From contig ONCP01000002.1 in NCBI GenBank assembly GCA_900316385.1, positions 1 through 64,000 of the forward strand: a stretch of 64,000 nucleotides of DNA, written 5' to 3'. The translations under genes and the position numbers were made by a program. Below are positions 16,636 to 24,946 of this stretch, in pieces; position 1 is the first letter of the stretch, and every line of letters starts with the position of its first letter. The notes beneath the pieces are model-generated. The model saw only the letters and a program-made list of their open reading frames with translations, was not told the DNA's origin and made no database searches. The DNA comes from an uncultured Eubacteriales bacterium. GTDB taxonomy: Bacteria > Bacillota > Clostridia > Oscillospirales > Acutalibacteraceae.

Positions 16636-17759
16636 TTTACAGTGACCTCGATCCTGATCTTATGCGCGGTTTTTGTGTAACCCTCGATCGGGTCAACGTC
16701 GACGATGACCATAGTTTTGCCCTTGCCTTTGGCTGTTATAACGCCAAGCTCGTCTACGGTGACGACGTCGGTATTCTGCGATTTAAAGCGGAAGTATGTT
16801 TGTACAAGAAGCTTGCCGCCCTTATCGATCAGCTTGTCGGAAACATCCGTATAGACCTCGCCTTTTTTGATTGTGAGGTAAAGCGGGTTTTCTGTGCCGT
16901 CGTAATAGCCGTACACATCGCCGTCGATGTTGCTTTTTGCGGAGGAGCAACCTGTGTTGAACGCCTTGACATAGTATTTGTAGGATTTGATGCTCTCAAC
17001 GTCCCTGTCCTTATAGCTTGTCGAAGCTGTTTTGGCGATACGCTTAAAGCTGTTTTTGTTCTTAAGAGAGCGGTAAATCAAGTAGCATTTCGCGTTTTTG
17101 ATCTTGCCCCATGTCAGAGTGATCCCGTCCATATCCATAAGCTCCTCAGCGGCGATTGTAGGACACTCAAGGAAAATATAAGATTTGACAGATGAATAAG
17201 CTCCGTCTGTTTTGCCGATCTTGGCCTTGACCTTAAATTCGTACTCGGCGCCCGAGGCGATGTTGTCGTGGTCAAAGCTTTTAGCTTTTCCGCGGTACAG
17301 TACGGTGTATTTTTTTGCGTTCTTCTTTTTTCCCAAAAGCACGTAGCAGGTCGCCTTCTTCACACCTGTCCAGCTTGCTTTTACGGAAAAGCGAGTGTTT
17401 GAGAGCTTCAGCGTGGGAACCGAAACTCGCAGGAGCGATTTTTGGTTGCTTGGCAAAGAGCGGCCTTTTTTGTTGAACGCCTTTATTTTGTAAGTGTGCT
17501 TTGTGCCCGAAACCGCGCTCTTGTGCGTGTAGGAGGTAGCCTTCACAGTGGCGATCACCTTGAAGGGCGCCTTATCGGTTTTTCTGAAAACATAGTACCC
17601 GTCGGCATTTTTAACGGCGCTCCATTTTATCAAAGCGCCTTGCGCGGCGTTTTTGACTGATAAAAGCTTCGGCGCGGCGGGCTTTGCCAACGCGGAAGCG
17701 GGAACGGCAAGGCTCAGGAGTAAGGCAAACAAAATAATTGCGGAAATAAACTTTTTCAT
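16632..17759 (-). CDS. Secreted protein with fibronectin type III repeats and a Big2-like domain
   Basis: A 375-residue exported protein. A classic signal peptide (KKFISAIILFALLLSLAVPASALA) ends near residue 25. Three FN3-like repeats follow, each with the LxW...A-GYYVFRK / YKIKAFNKKG pattern (~28-120, 120-210, 212-300). The last ~70 residues resemble a bacterial Ig-like group 2 domain (SQNTDVVTVDELGVITAKGKG). The ATG at 17759 is chosen for its signal peptide and the AAGGAT site; a 16-codon upstream extension is unlikely. It is very Lys-rich and probably binds wall or polysaccharide. It lies downstream of a paralogue and is coupled to ansA. Confidence 0.85.
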   Translation of the reverse strand: MKKFISAIILFALLLSLAVPASALAKPAAPKLLSVKNAAQGALIKWSAVKNADGYYVFRKTDKAPFKVIATVKATSYTHKSAVSGTKHTYKIKAFNKKGRSLPSNQKSLLRVSVPTLKLSNTRFSVKASWTGVKKATCYVLLGKKKNAKKYTVLYRGKAKSFDHDNIASGAEYEFKVKAKIGKTDGAYSSVKSYIFLECPTIAAEELMDMDGITLTWGKIKNAKCYLIYRSLKNKNSFKRIAKTASTSYKDRDVESIKSYKYYVKAFNTGCSSAKSNIDGDVYGYYDGTENPLYLTIKKGEVYTDVSDKLIDKGGKLLVQTYFRFKSQNTDVVTVDELGVITAKGKGKTMVIVDVDPIEGYTKTAHKIRIEVTVK

Positions 17760-17772
17760 ATGATCAATCCTT

Positions 17773-17805
17773 GAAAAGAAAAGCGGGTACCGAATTGGCA
17801 CCCGC
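17773..17805 (-). terminator. Terminator between the two FN3-protein genes
   Basis: GCGGGT (17783-17788) pairs with ACCCGC (17800-17805) around a short inner CC/GG pair. On the minus strand the stem is followed by TTCTTTTCTT. It should end the 17824-19005 transcript; some read-through into the next gene is possible since no clear promoter separates the two. Confidence 0.6.
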
Positions 17806-17823
17806 AATTTTTAATTTTGAATT

Positions 17824-19005
17824 TTACGCAACAGTGATTTCGAGAATTACGTCACGGTTGGTGAGTGTTGTGAGAAGGTCGTCCTTGATCTGGTTGTCAA
17901 CGATGGTCTTAACCGCGTCGGTTACGTGGATTGTAACCTTGGCTGTGCCTGCCTTCTTAGCGGTGATAACGTTATCGTCAATGCTGATCACGTCGGAGCC
18001 CTCTGTGATGATAACATCATAGTTGCCGCCGAAGCTGTAATAATCGGAGAGATACTTGCCCTCAGCATATGTATCGCCAACCTTGAAGCTGAGCGGAACG
18101 TGATAATTTCTCTGATCATCGAAGTATGCGGGTGTAGAACCGAAGGTCTGAACAAATCTGTCAGCGCTTAAAGCGGACTCGCTGTCGCCCTTAACGGCTG
18201 TTACCTTGTAGCGGTAAGCGGAAGGATTGGCAATGATGTCTGTATCAACGAAAGCAGCCGCTGTAACGTTGGCAATCTTTACATAATCCTCATCTGTGCA
18301 CTTCTGACGATAAACGTTGTAGGAAACAGCGCCTGTCGCGGCAGCCCACTTGAGGGAGATGTTGCGGGTGTCAAGAGTCTTAACAGCTGTGAAGCCTGTT
18401 ACAGCCTGGAGACGTGTGATGGACTCTACAACGGATACTGTGGAAGAAGCTTTGGTAGCGTTGTTGTAGCCTGTTACACGATAGGAATAAGTTGTTCCCG
18501 CTACGGCAGTCTTATCTGTATATTCAAGACCTGTAACGGTCGCGAGCTTGGTGAAGGAACCGGAAGTAGCGCGCTCAACAATGAAATTGTCCGCGCCTGT
18601 TCTCTTTACCCAAGTCAGCTTTACGCCGTTCTTCTGGTTTGTGAGAGAGGTGATAACAGTGAAGTTAACGCGGCAGCACTTAACGGTAGAGGAGAAAGCA
18701 CCCTTCTTTGTGCCGTTGATAGCTCTTACCTTGTAAGAGTAGGTATGTCCGCCTGTAACGCTGTAATCACGGATAGAGGTCTTGTTTGTGATCGCAAACT
18801 GTTTGCTGCCCTTGTAGATCTCGTAAGTTTTGGCGCCCGAAACCTTTTTGAAGGAAATAACGAGCGAATGGTTCTGGTTTACTACCTTAACGCCGGTGGG
18901 AGCCTTGAGGGTCGCAGCGGACGCTGAAACGGAGCAAACCGCGAACGCAGAGATTACTACGAGTACCGCAAGCAGTGTGCTTAAAAGTCTTTTTGATGTT
19001 TTCAT
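17824..19005 (-). CDS. Secreted protein with fibronectin type III repeats and a Big2-like domain (paralogue)
   Basis: A 393-residue exported protein with signal peptide residues 1-30 (LLSTLLAVLVVISAFAVCSVSASA). It carries three FN3-like repeats (from TLKAPTGVKVVNQNHSLVISF; repeats include YEIYKG, YSYRVTGYNN and YNVYRQK) and a C-terminal Big2-like domain (GSDVISIDDNVITAKKAG). The order matches the 16632-17759 protein, so the two look like an old tandem duplication. No sortase signal or membrane anchor is present, so it is probably secreted or held non-covalently. Codon use is notably regular and the AAGGAGGAT site is near perfect, suggesting good expression. The ligand is unknown. Confidence 0.86.
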   Translation of the reverse strand: MKTSKRLLSTLLAVLVVISAFAVCSVSASAATLKAPTGVKVVNQNHSLVISFKKVSGAKTYEIYKGSKQFAITNKTSIRDYSVTGGHTYSYKVRAINGTKKGAFSSTVKCCRVNFTVITSLTNQKNGVKLTWVKRTGADNFIVERATSGSFTKLATVTGLEYTDKTAVAGTTYSYRVTGYNNATKASSTVSVVESITRLQAVTGFTAVKTLDTRNISLKWAAATGAVSYNVYRQKCTDEDYVKIANVTAAAFVDTDIIANPSAYRYKVTAVKGDSESALSADRFVQTFGSTPAYFDDQRNYHVPLSFKVGDTYAEGKYLSDYYSFGGNYDVIITEGSDVISIDDNVITAKKAGTAKVTIHVTDAVKTIVDNQIKDDLLTTLTNRDVILEITVA

Positions 19006-19044
19006 TGAGATTATCCTCCTTGAGTTGATATCAATACACTTTAG

Positions 19045-19050
19045 ATTATA
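19045..19050 (-). promoter_or_regulatory. -10 box upstream of the FN3-protein gene
   Basis: Perfect TATAAT on the minus strand, 39 bases upstream of the start. The -35 region is poor. The remaining bases to 19181 show no gene and no convincing terminator for the sortase operon. Confidence 0.5.
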
Positions 19051-19181
19051 TCATTAATGTATTTAAAATGCCATTGACATTTTGCACAGAAAATAAAGGG
19101 TTGCTTTGGTGATTGTGCAATATAAACACATATAAAAGCAGATTCTCGTTATGGATTTTATCTAATCTTCCAAAACAAAAA

Positions 19182-20024
19182 TCAAATAGCGGACTTGCGC
19201 CGAATGTGATTATGAGCGATCCAGAGCGCCGCGGAAATCACGATAAATACGATACCGATAACCAAAATATCGTTCAAAAAGCCCTTGAGCATCGCGCCGT
19301 AAAGGTCGCTCAGGGAACGCGAAAGAACCGATAATCTTTTCAAAGCTCCCGAGATATAAACAATCAGCGGGAACGAGACAAGCAAAAGTCCCGACGACGC
19401 GGTCGCGGTATAGATATATCTTAACGACTTGTGCTTCCATTCGTTGGTCAAAAGCAAGACTACGACGATCCCCGCCGCGAGCAGAACCGAAACGATCAGA
19501 ACAGCGGTAAAGATCCCGTCGGCTTTTTTCAGAAGCTTTTGAAGCGAGTCAAGATAGGTGATCCTGACGCTTTTTGCGTAAATCTTGCACGCCTTGGAAA
19601 CAAAGTAGTCAATATTTTTTTCGTCGGTTATTTTGATGTTGTTTTTGTCGGTATAAACACGCAGCGCGTTCCTGAGATTATCCTCAAAATTAGAGGTGAT
19701 CACGGTGAGCTTCTTGCCGCGATAGAAATTGTCGATATAGGACTGAACATCTTTTCTGACAGTTACCTCGTCAACAAGGTTCTCAAAAAAGCTCCTGTCA
19801 AGTCCCGAGGCGTCTCCCAGATCGGTGAGCTCGTCTGTTATCTCAATACACAGGTCGTTGTAGTAGCTGGAAGAATTCAGAACGTCCGTCATAAAGCCTC
19901 GGCTCAAAAACGAAACCTTCATTACTATCGACAAAGAGCCCGCGATAATAAGCAGGGCGAGAATAAAAGTCAGCGCGGAATAGCAGATTTTTTTGGGAGA
20001 AAGCTTTTTCAAAAATTTTTTCAC
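19182..20024 (-). CDS. Membrane protein of the sortase operon, unknown function
   Basis: A 280-residue integral membrane protein I do not recognise. One helix near the N-terminus (~12-38) is followed by ~130 hydrophilic residues, predicted outside, rich in short helices (SSSYYNDLCIEITDEL, FEDNLRNALRVYTDK), then three helices (~175-200, 215-240, 250-275). GTG 20024 is chosen because AAAGGGGGAG precedes it; a longer frame would run into the sortase gene end. It is the last gene of a three-gene unit behind a class D-like sortase. A role in presenting or handling the sortase substrate is possible but unproven. Confidence 0.72.
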   Translation of the reverse strand: MKKFLKKLSPKKICYSALTFILALLIIAGSLSIVMKVSFLSRGFMTDVLNSSSYYNDLCIEITDELTDLGDASGLDRSFFENLVDEVTVRKDVQSYIDNFYRGKKLTVITSNFEDNLRNALRVYTDKNNIKITDEKNIDYFVSKACKIYAKSVRITYLDSLQKLLKKADGIFTAVLIVSVLLAAGIVVVLLLTNEWKHKSLRYIYTATASSGLLLVSFPLIVYISGALKRLSVLSRSLSDLYGAMLKGFLNDILVIGIVFIVISAALWIAHNHIRRKSAI

Positions 20025-20037
20025 GTTCTCTCCCCCT

Positions 20038-20736
20038 TTATTCGTAAATGCCGACAATGTCGGGACCCGATATTTTGTCGCCGTAAACAAAGAAGCGTTT
20101 GTCCGTCAGACCCAGCTCGTCAAAGGGATAGCAGGTGTAGAGTATAAGGTTTTCTCTGTCGGCGGAAAGGTCATATGCAGTTTTATCGGTCGCTTTTTTG
20201 ACCGCGGTTTCTTTGATTTTGTACTCATAGTTGCCGTAGCTTGTGTGGATCGAGACTATGTCGCCCTTCTTCACTTTTTTGAGGCCGTTAAAATAGGTGT
20301 TGTTATGGCCTGCGATGAGAATGGTCTTTCCGTAGCCGGGTATAAAGCTTCCCGCGTAAAGTCCGACGCCGTTGTGGAGAGGTATCGAGCCGTCGCCGAA
20401 GAAAAGCTTCGCCTCAATGTCGGCGGAGTCAATTTCAAGCTTGCCGAACTGCTTGTTTATTGACGGATAGGTTACCTCGGATGCGTCTACGGTATCGGAG
20501 GAGTTGTCGCTCGGAGTAAAAATGTTCTCATAAGAGCGCGAAAAGCTCTGACTGCCGTTTTGGAACAGCATTGAGCCGATCGAGACAAAGTCTGACAAAA
20601 AGGGATACCCGACCGCGGCGATCGCCGCGTAGAGCAGCAAACAAACGAGAACGGGCATGAGTATTGAGTGTTTAAGAGCCTTTTTTATTTTTTTTCTTTT
20701 TTTCGCGGCTCTGGTATTAGTGGTTTTCTTTTTCAT
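20038..20736 (-). CDS. Sortase (class D-like transpeptidase)
   Basis: A 232-residue membrane-anchored cysteine transpeptidase that attaches proteins to the cell wall. A very basic N-terminus precedes one helix (~27-48), then the sortase barrel. The catalytic triad is visible: H144 in IAGHNNTYF, C202 in LYTCYPFDE and R214 in TDKRFFVYG. The TCYPF context and short length suggest class D. Its 5' end overlaps the upstream secreted-protein gene by 20 bases, and a membrane protein follows 13 bases downstream. The operon's first gene encodes the obvious candidate substrate, with an unusual sorting motif. Confidence 0.93.
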   Translation of the reverse strand: MKKKTTNTRAAKKRKKIKKALKHSILMPVLVCLLLYAAIAAVGYPFLSDFVSIGSMLFQNGSQSFSRSYENIFTPSDNSSDTVDASEVTYPSINKQFGKLEIDSADIEAKLFFGDGSIPLHNGVGLYAGSFIPGYGKTILIAGHNNTYFNGLKKVKKGDIVSIHTSYGNYEYKIKETAVKKATDKTAYDLSADRENLILYTCYPFDELGLTDKRFFVYGDKISGPDIVGIYE

Positions 20737-21292
20737 ATTGTCGCTGTCTTTTCCTTAAAGTAATAAGTAACGCAGTTGACGAAAGGAGCAGAATTCCGCC
20801 GAGACCGAGAGAAATAAAAACGGGAGAAAAGTCGCCGAAGCCCGTTGTTTTGATGATCTCCTCGGTTTCGTCCATAACGATGTCGCCGTCGGCGGTTATT
20901 ATTTTGACTCTGTCGCCGTCTACTCCCGCGGGAGTAACAAGGTCAAGAACATTTGCCGCGGCGCTGGCGTAGGAGAGTAAGGTTTGCTTCTCGGAGGAGG
21001 AAAGCTCTTTTATCGAGCTCTTGCCCGTGCCCTCAAGAAAAGCTCTGCCGGCGTTGATGTTGGAATTGATCGCGTCGGCCTGTTCCTCGGTCATATCTAT
21101 TGTATTGAAATGAGCTTCCGCCTGATTGACGTAAGCGTCGGGGACATAAACCTTTTTTCCGTTCAAATCGGCGGGAGTACGCATATTCGCCAGAACGCTT
21201 TGCTCGGCGGTGTTGATACCCGCGGCAAAAGCCTGAACGCTGAACAAAAAAGCGAAAGAGACCGCGATAAAAACCGTTAAGAGCTTTTTCAA
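20717..21292 (-). CDS. Exported protein with a degenerate sorting signal, probable sortase substrate
   Basis: A 191-residue protein with a signal peptide (KKLLTVFIAVSFAFLFSVQAFA, cleavage after ~24), an ~120-residue helical, acidic outer domain and a C-terminal cell-wall sorting region: IKTTG at 147-151, hydrophobic helix ~158-178, and the tail RKRQRQ. IKTTG stands where LPXTG normally lies, and the spacing to the helix is right. The start is TTG 21292 behind AAAGGGGG. It is co-transcribed and overlaps with the sortase gene. I do not recognise the outer domain. Confidence 0.75.
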   Translation of the reverse strand: MKKLLTVFIAVSFAFLFSVQAFAAGINTAEQSVLANMRTPADLNGKKVYVPDAYVNQAEAHFNTIDMTEEQADAINSNINAGRAFLEGTGKSSIKELSSSEKQTLLSYASAAANVLDLVTPAGVDGDRVKIITADGDIVMDETEEIIKTTGFGDFSPVFISLGLGGILLLSSTALLITLRKRQRQYEKENH

Positions 21293-21324
21293 ATAAAAAC
21301 CCCCTTTTTTGCTCGAATAAAGCT

Positions 21325-21353
21325 ATTATATCACAGAGAAATAGAATTGTAAA
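21325..21353 (-). promoter_or_regulatory. Promoter of the sortase operon
   Basis: On the minus strand, TTTACA (21348-21353), 17-base spacer, perfect TATAAT (21325-21330). Confidence 0.7.
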
Positions 21354-21428
21354 TAGAAAAAACAAGGAGAGACAATTGCCCGAAACTGCCGAAAAACAAT
21401 GGCAAAACCCGCCAAAATAAAAATATTG

Positions 21429-21457
21429 TTGCATTCAAACACATTTTGTAGTAAAAT
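21429..21457 (+). promoter_or_regulatory. Promoter of the capsule/exopolysaccharide operon
   Basis: TTGCAT at 21429-21434, 17-base spacer, TAAAAT at 21452-21457, 47 bases before the first gene. Confidence 0.6.
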
Positions 21458-21503
21458 TAATCAGTATGACTATCGCATTTGAAAAAACGAGGTGTTACTA
21501 TTT

Positions 21504-22265
21504 ATGGAAAATGCAGAAAACAGAGAAAGCTATGAGATTTCCTTTAAGGATCTGTTTCAGATTTTTAAGCAGGGCTTGTGGCTGATGGTTATCGCGGGAG
21601 TACTTTTTGGCTCGATCGCCTTTGTGTACTCAAAGTTTTTTATCACAAAAACTTATACGGCGTCCGTTAAGCTGTACGTTGAAACAACAATAAAGGGAGA
21701 AAGCTCCTACAACGACCTCAGCTCCTACAATCTCGCCACATCTCTTGTAAACGACTACATCGAAATGCTGGAGACAAACAAGTTCTACGAAAAGCTTTCC
21801 CGCAACCTTGACGACAAGTACACGGCGGGTCAGCTCAGCCAGATGGTTCGTTTCAAGGGAAGCGACAAGGAAACACAGGTGTTCTCCTCGATCGTTACCG
21901 CGAGCTCTCCGACAGAATCAAAGCTGATCGCGGACGCGGTCGCCGACGTAGCCCCGGGAGTTATTTCGGACATCAAGGACAATAACGAGCTCAAGATAGT
22001 TGACAGCGCTACGATCCCCACCTATCCCTCATCTCCGAACGTAACGCGCAACACTATCCTCGCGGCGGCGGTCGGATTCCTCATCGCGCTTGTGTTTGTG
22101 TTCGCGAAGGAAGCTCTCGACAATAAGATTAAGTACAATCCCGATATGACGGAGATCAATAACATGCCGATCCTTTCCGCCATTCCCGATTTCGCGGGAC
22201 AGAGAATAATAATCGACGAAACCGACGAGTCAGAAAGCGAGGCAGAAGATGGCAAAGAAGACTAA
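21504..22265 (+). CDS. Wzz/YveK-family polysaccharide chain-length and kinase-modulator protein
   Basis: A 253-residue membrane protein of the Wzz family. TM1 lies at about residues 23-45 and TM2 at about 175-195 (NTILAAAVGFLIALVFVFAKEAL), with an outer domain between. The pattern after TM1 (TKTYTASVKLYVET) and the Pro-rich TIPTYPSSPNV before TM2 are typical of Firmicute CpsC/YveK/CapA proteins, which set polymer length and activate the partner tyrosine kinase. ATG 21504 is preferred, with GAGGTG 9 bases upstream; GTG 21492 is less likely. It overlaps the kinase gene by 17 bases and opens the capsule operon. Confidence 0.93.
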   Translation: MENAENRESYEISFKDLFQIFKQGLWLMVIAGVLFGSIAFVYSKFFITKTYTASVKLYVETTIKGESSYNDLSSYNLATSLVNDYIEMLETNKFYEKLSRNLDDKYTAGQLSQMVRFKGSDKETQVFSSIVTASSPTESKLIADAVADVAPGVISDIKDNNELKIVDSATIPTYPSSPNVTRNTILAAAVGFLIALVFVFAKEALDNKIKYNPDMTEINNMPILSAIPDFAGQRIIIDETDESESEAEDGKED

Positions 22266-22959
22266 CGAAAAACGCAGCCGAGCGCTCAGGTTCCAGGTTA
22301 CCGAGGCTTACAAAAAGGCGCGTACCAATCTTGTATATTCCATTATCAAAAAGGGCTGCCGCAAGATCATTGTTACAAGCCCCTATAAGAGCGAGGGCAA
22401 AACCACGACGGTCGTTAACCTTGCGATCGCTCTTTCTCAGCAGGTCGACACTAAGGTCCTTGTTATTGACTGTGACCTTCGCCGTCCCACGACCCATACG
22501 CTTTTAAACGTTAAAAACGAAAACGGACTCGCGAATTTTCTTTCGGGCGAGTGCGAGCTCGGCGATATTATTACCGAGACCGAAAAGCCCAATCTTGATA
22601 TGATCACCTACGGAGCCATTCCGCCTAACCCCTCGGAGCTTTTGTCCAGCGACGTTATGTCAGAAATGGTCAAAGAGCTTGAGAGCAGCTATGATTTCAT
22701 TATTTTTGATACGCCTCCCGTAAATATGGTTGTAGACGTTATCCCGCTCATCGGGCTTTCCAACGGTGTTGTTATCGTTACCAAGCACAAGGACACAACA
22801 TATCCCGAACTCAACAAAGCTGTCGATACGTTAAAGCGTAACAACGCCAAGATTCTCGGCGTTATTATTAATCAGATCCCCACTCTTGAAACCGCGAAGG
22901 GCGGCTACTACCTGTACCGCGCAAGACGCTCGGGCTATTACAGATCGCAGGTTTATTAA
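22249..22959 (+). CDS. CpsD/CapB-family bacterial tyrosine kinase
   Basis: A 236-residue cytoplasmic BY-kinase that autophosphorylates and controls capsule assembly with the preceding membrane partner. Walker A is SPYKSEGKTT (~43-52), Walker A' VLVIDCDLRRP (~74-84) and Walker B FIIFDTPPV. The C-terminal Tyr cluster (GGYYLYRARRSGYYRSQVY), the autophosphorylation site of this family, is intact with six tyrosines. The gene overlaps the YveK-like gene by 17 bases. No CpsB/YwqE-type phosphatase lies in the operon, so the counteracting phosphatase must be elsewhere. Confidence 0.95.
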   Translation: MAKKTNEKRSRALRFQVTEAYKKARTNLVYSIIKKGCRKIIVTSPYKSEGKTTTVVNLAIALSQQVDTKVLVIDCDLRRPTTHTLLNVKNENGLANFLSGECELGDIITETEKPNLDMITYGAIPPNPSELLSSDVMSEMVKELESSYDFIIFDTPPVNMVVDVIPLIGLSNGVVIVTKHKDTTYPELNKAVDTLKRNNAKILGVIINQIPTLETAKGGYYLYRARRSGYYRSQVY

Positions 22960-22978
22960 TTTATAAGGCGGTGCTTGC

Positions 22979-24436
22979 ATGTACCAAAAAGGAACAAGAG
23001 GCTTTGTAACAAAGCTTTATTTCCTGATAGCGGATATCATTTGTATCAATATATCCTTTGTGATCACATACCTGATCGCCCGTAATTTTCTTTCCTATAA
23101 TATGCCGGGCAAGGATTATTACAAGTTAATAATCATTCTGAACGTGACCGCTGTTTTGGTATCGATCTTTTCAAAGGCGTACAAAAACATCCTTGAGCGA
23201 GGCTACTGGCAAGAAGCTGTCAGCCTGGTTACCTTTGCCGTATTGGCGTTTTTGGTCGCCTTGTTCTTTTATTATGTATTAGGCGAACGCTTTATTATGG
23301 GTATCCGAAACCGTTCGCTGATCACGCTGTTTATTTTTATTTTCCTCAGCTATATCACCAGAACTGTTTTAAAGCGCGTGATAAAAACAAGCCTGAAAAA
23401 CAAGAAAACGCGTTCGATCCTTGTCGTAACAACAAAAGCGAACGCGGAAAAGACCGTTTCCAAGCTTATCAGCGAGGATACCGAGGGCTTTAAAATCGCG
23501 GGTCTTATTATTTCCGATGAAGATATGACAGGAGAGAAAATAAACGGCATAGAGGTCGTCGCCACCGAGAGAACCGCGGCGGATTATGTGTGCAGAAGAT
23601 GGGTCGACGAGGTGTTCATCGACTTTCAGCGCGACGAGTATTACCCCGCCAAGCTGATAAAGGAATTTGAAACGATGGGTCTCGCTATCCACACGCGCAT
23701 CTTCGACGCCGAGGAGGTAAGCGAAAAGACCCGAATGGTCGAAACGATCGGCGGATACGTCGTGCTGACAACCAGTATCAATTATGCCTCTCTCTGGCAG
23801 CGCGTCGTCAAAAGGACGTTCGACATTATCGGCGGAATATTCGGATGTATATTTACGGGCATTATTTTTGTTTTCGTCGCGCCGATGATTTACATAAAAT
23901 CTCCCGGTCCCATATTTTTCAAGCAGACCCGAGTGGGCAAGAACGGAAAGAATTTCAAGCTCTACAAGTTCCGCACAATGGTTATTGACGCGGAGGAACG
24001 CAAAAAAGATCTTATGGAACAGAACCGCGTCAAAGATGGAATGATGTTCAAGATCGAGAACGACGACAGAATCATCGGCAGCAGAACGCTTCCCAACGGA
24101 ACCGTTAAGAAGGGGATCGGCGGATGGCTTCGAGCGCTGTCCATCGATGAGTTCCCGCAGTTTTTGAATGTATTGAAGGGTGATATGAGCCTTGTGGGAA
24201 CGCGCCCGCCGACGCTCGACGAATGGGAAAAATACGAGCTCCATCACCGCGCGAGGCTTGCCGTCAAGCCCGGAATCACGGGAATGTGGCAGGTCAGCGG
24301 ACGAAGCGAGATCACCGATTTTGAGGAGGTCGTGCGTCTTGACACGCAGTATATCCGCGAATGGCGAATTTCTCTGGATATAAAGATCCTCTGCAAAACC
24401 GTGGTTTCGGTTTTCAAAAGAGAGGGATCGATGTAA
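22979..24436 (+). CDS. Polyprenyl-phosphate sugar phosphotransferase (priming transferase)
   Basis: A 485-residue membrane enzyme that starts each repeat unit by moving a sugar-1-phosphate onto undecaprenyl phosphate. Four to five N-terminal helices (~12-130) and a CoA-binding-like cytoplasmic domain (~140-265) precede a hairpin helix (~285-310) and the catalytic bacterial sugar transferase domain, with SPGPIFFKQTRVGKNGK, LYKFRTM, LSIDEFPQFLNVLKGDMSLVG, GTRPP and KPGITGMWQVSGR. This is the WbaP/CpsE/EpsL architecture. AAGGCGGTG precedes the ATG. The sugar cannot be deduced. It sits between the kinase pair and the glycosyltransferases. Confidence 0.95.
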   Translation: MYQKGTRGFVTKLYFLIADIICINISFVITYLIARNFLSYNMPGKDYYKLIIILNVTAVLVSIFSKAYKNILERGYWQEAVSLVTFAVLAFLVALFFYYVLGERFIMGIRNRSLITLFIFIFLSYITRTVLKRVIKTSLKNKKTRSILVVTTKANAEKTVSKLISEDTEGFKIAGLIISDEDMTGEKINGIEVVATERTAADYVCRRWVDEVFIDFQRDEYYPAKLIKEFETMGLAIHTRIFDAEEVSEKTRMVETIGGYVVLTTSINYASLWQRVVKRTFDIIGGIFGCIFTGIIFVFVAPMIYIKSPGPIFFKQTRVGKNGKNFKLYKFRTMVIDAEERKKDLMEQNRVKDGMMFKIENDDRIIGSRTLPNGTVKKGIGGWLRALSIDEFPQFLNVLKGDMSLVGTRPPTLDEWEKYELHHRARLAVKPGITGMWQVSGRSEITDFEEVVRLDTQYIREWRISLDIKILCKTVVSVFKREGSM

Positions 24437-24472
24437 CCCCCTGACGATCTAACGAATAAAGAAGTGAGCTTT

Positions 24473-24946
24473 GTGAAAAAAAAAGACAAAAAGGTATGCC
24501 TGATATCCTCCTCGGGAGGCCATTTTGAGGAGCTTTTAACACTTGCTCCGTTATCGGAGTATTACAAAACCTTTATTGTAACAGAAAAGACAAAATACAA
24601 TAAAAAAGACACTCGGATCGATTATTTTACGCTTCAGGTAAACAGAAAGCAGCTTTCGTTTATTCCGAGATTTATCTGTATATTTTTTAAATCGCTTTTA
24701 GTATATATAAAGGAAAGACCCGACGTTATTATCAGTACGGGTGTTTTAGCGGCTATCCCGATGATGATGATAGGTCATTTTTTTAAGAAGAAAATAATTT
24801 TTATCGAATCCTTCGCCAAAATTACCAGTCCTACGCAAACGGGAGCGTTCGTATATAAAAAGAAAATCGCGGATCGTTTCTATGTACAATGGGAATCTAT
24901 GAAGGAGTTTTATCCCGACGCGCTGTTTTTGGGAGGGGTTTTCTGA
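24473..24946 (+). CDS. PssD/Alg14-like glycosyltransferase subunit
   Basis: A ~157-residue protein of the PssD/CpsF/Alg14 family, the membrane-bound partner that recruits the catalytic PssE/Alg13-like subunit. VCLISSSGGHFEELLTL near the N-terminus is the diagnostic motif, followed by a hydrophobic hairpin around IPRFICIFFKSLLVYI and RPDVIISTG. Two GTG codons are possible starts; 24473 is favoured because GAAGTGAG lies just upstream, 24464 being the alternative. The stop overlaps the next ATG in TGATG, so the two subunits are made in a 1:1 pair. They add the second sugar in pneumococcal relatives. Confidence 0.92.
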   Translation: MKKKDKKVCLISSSGGHFEELLTLAPLSEYYKTFIVTEKTKYNKKDTRIDYFTLQVNRKQLSFIPRFICIFFKSLLVYIKERPDVIISTGVLAAIPMMMIGHFFKKKIIFIESFAKITSPTQTGAFVYKKKIADRFYVQWESMKEFYPDALFLGGVF

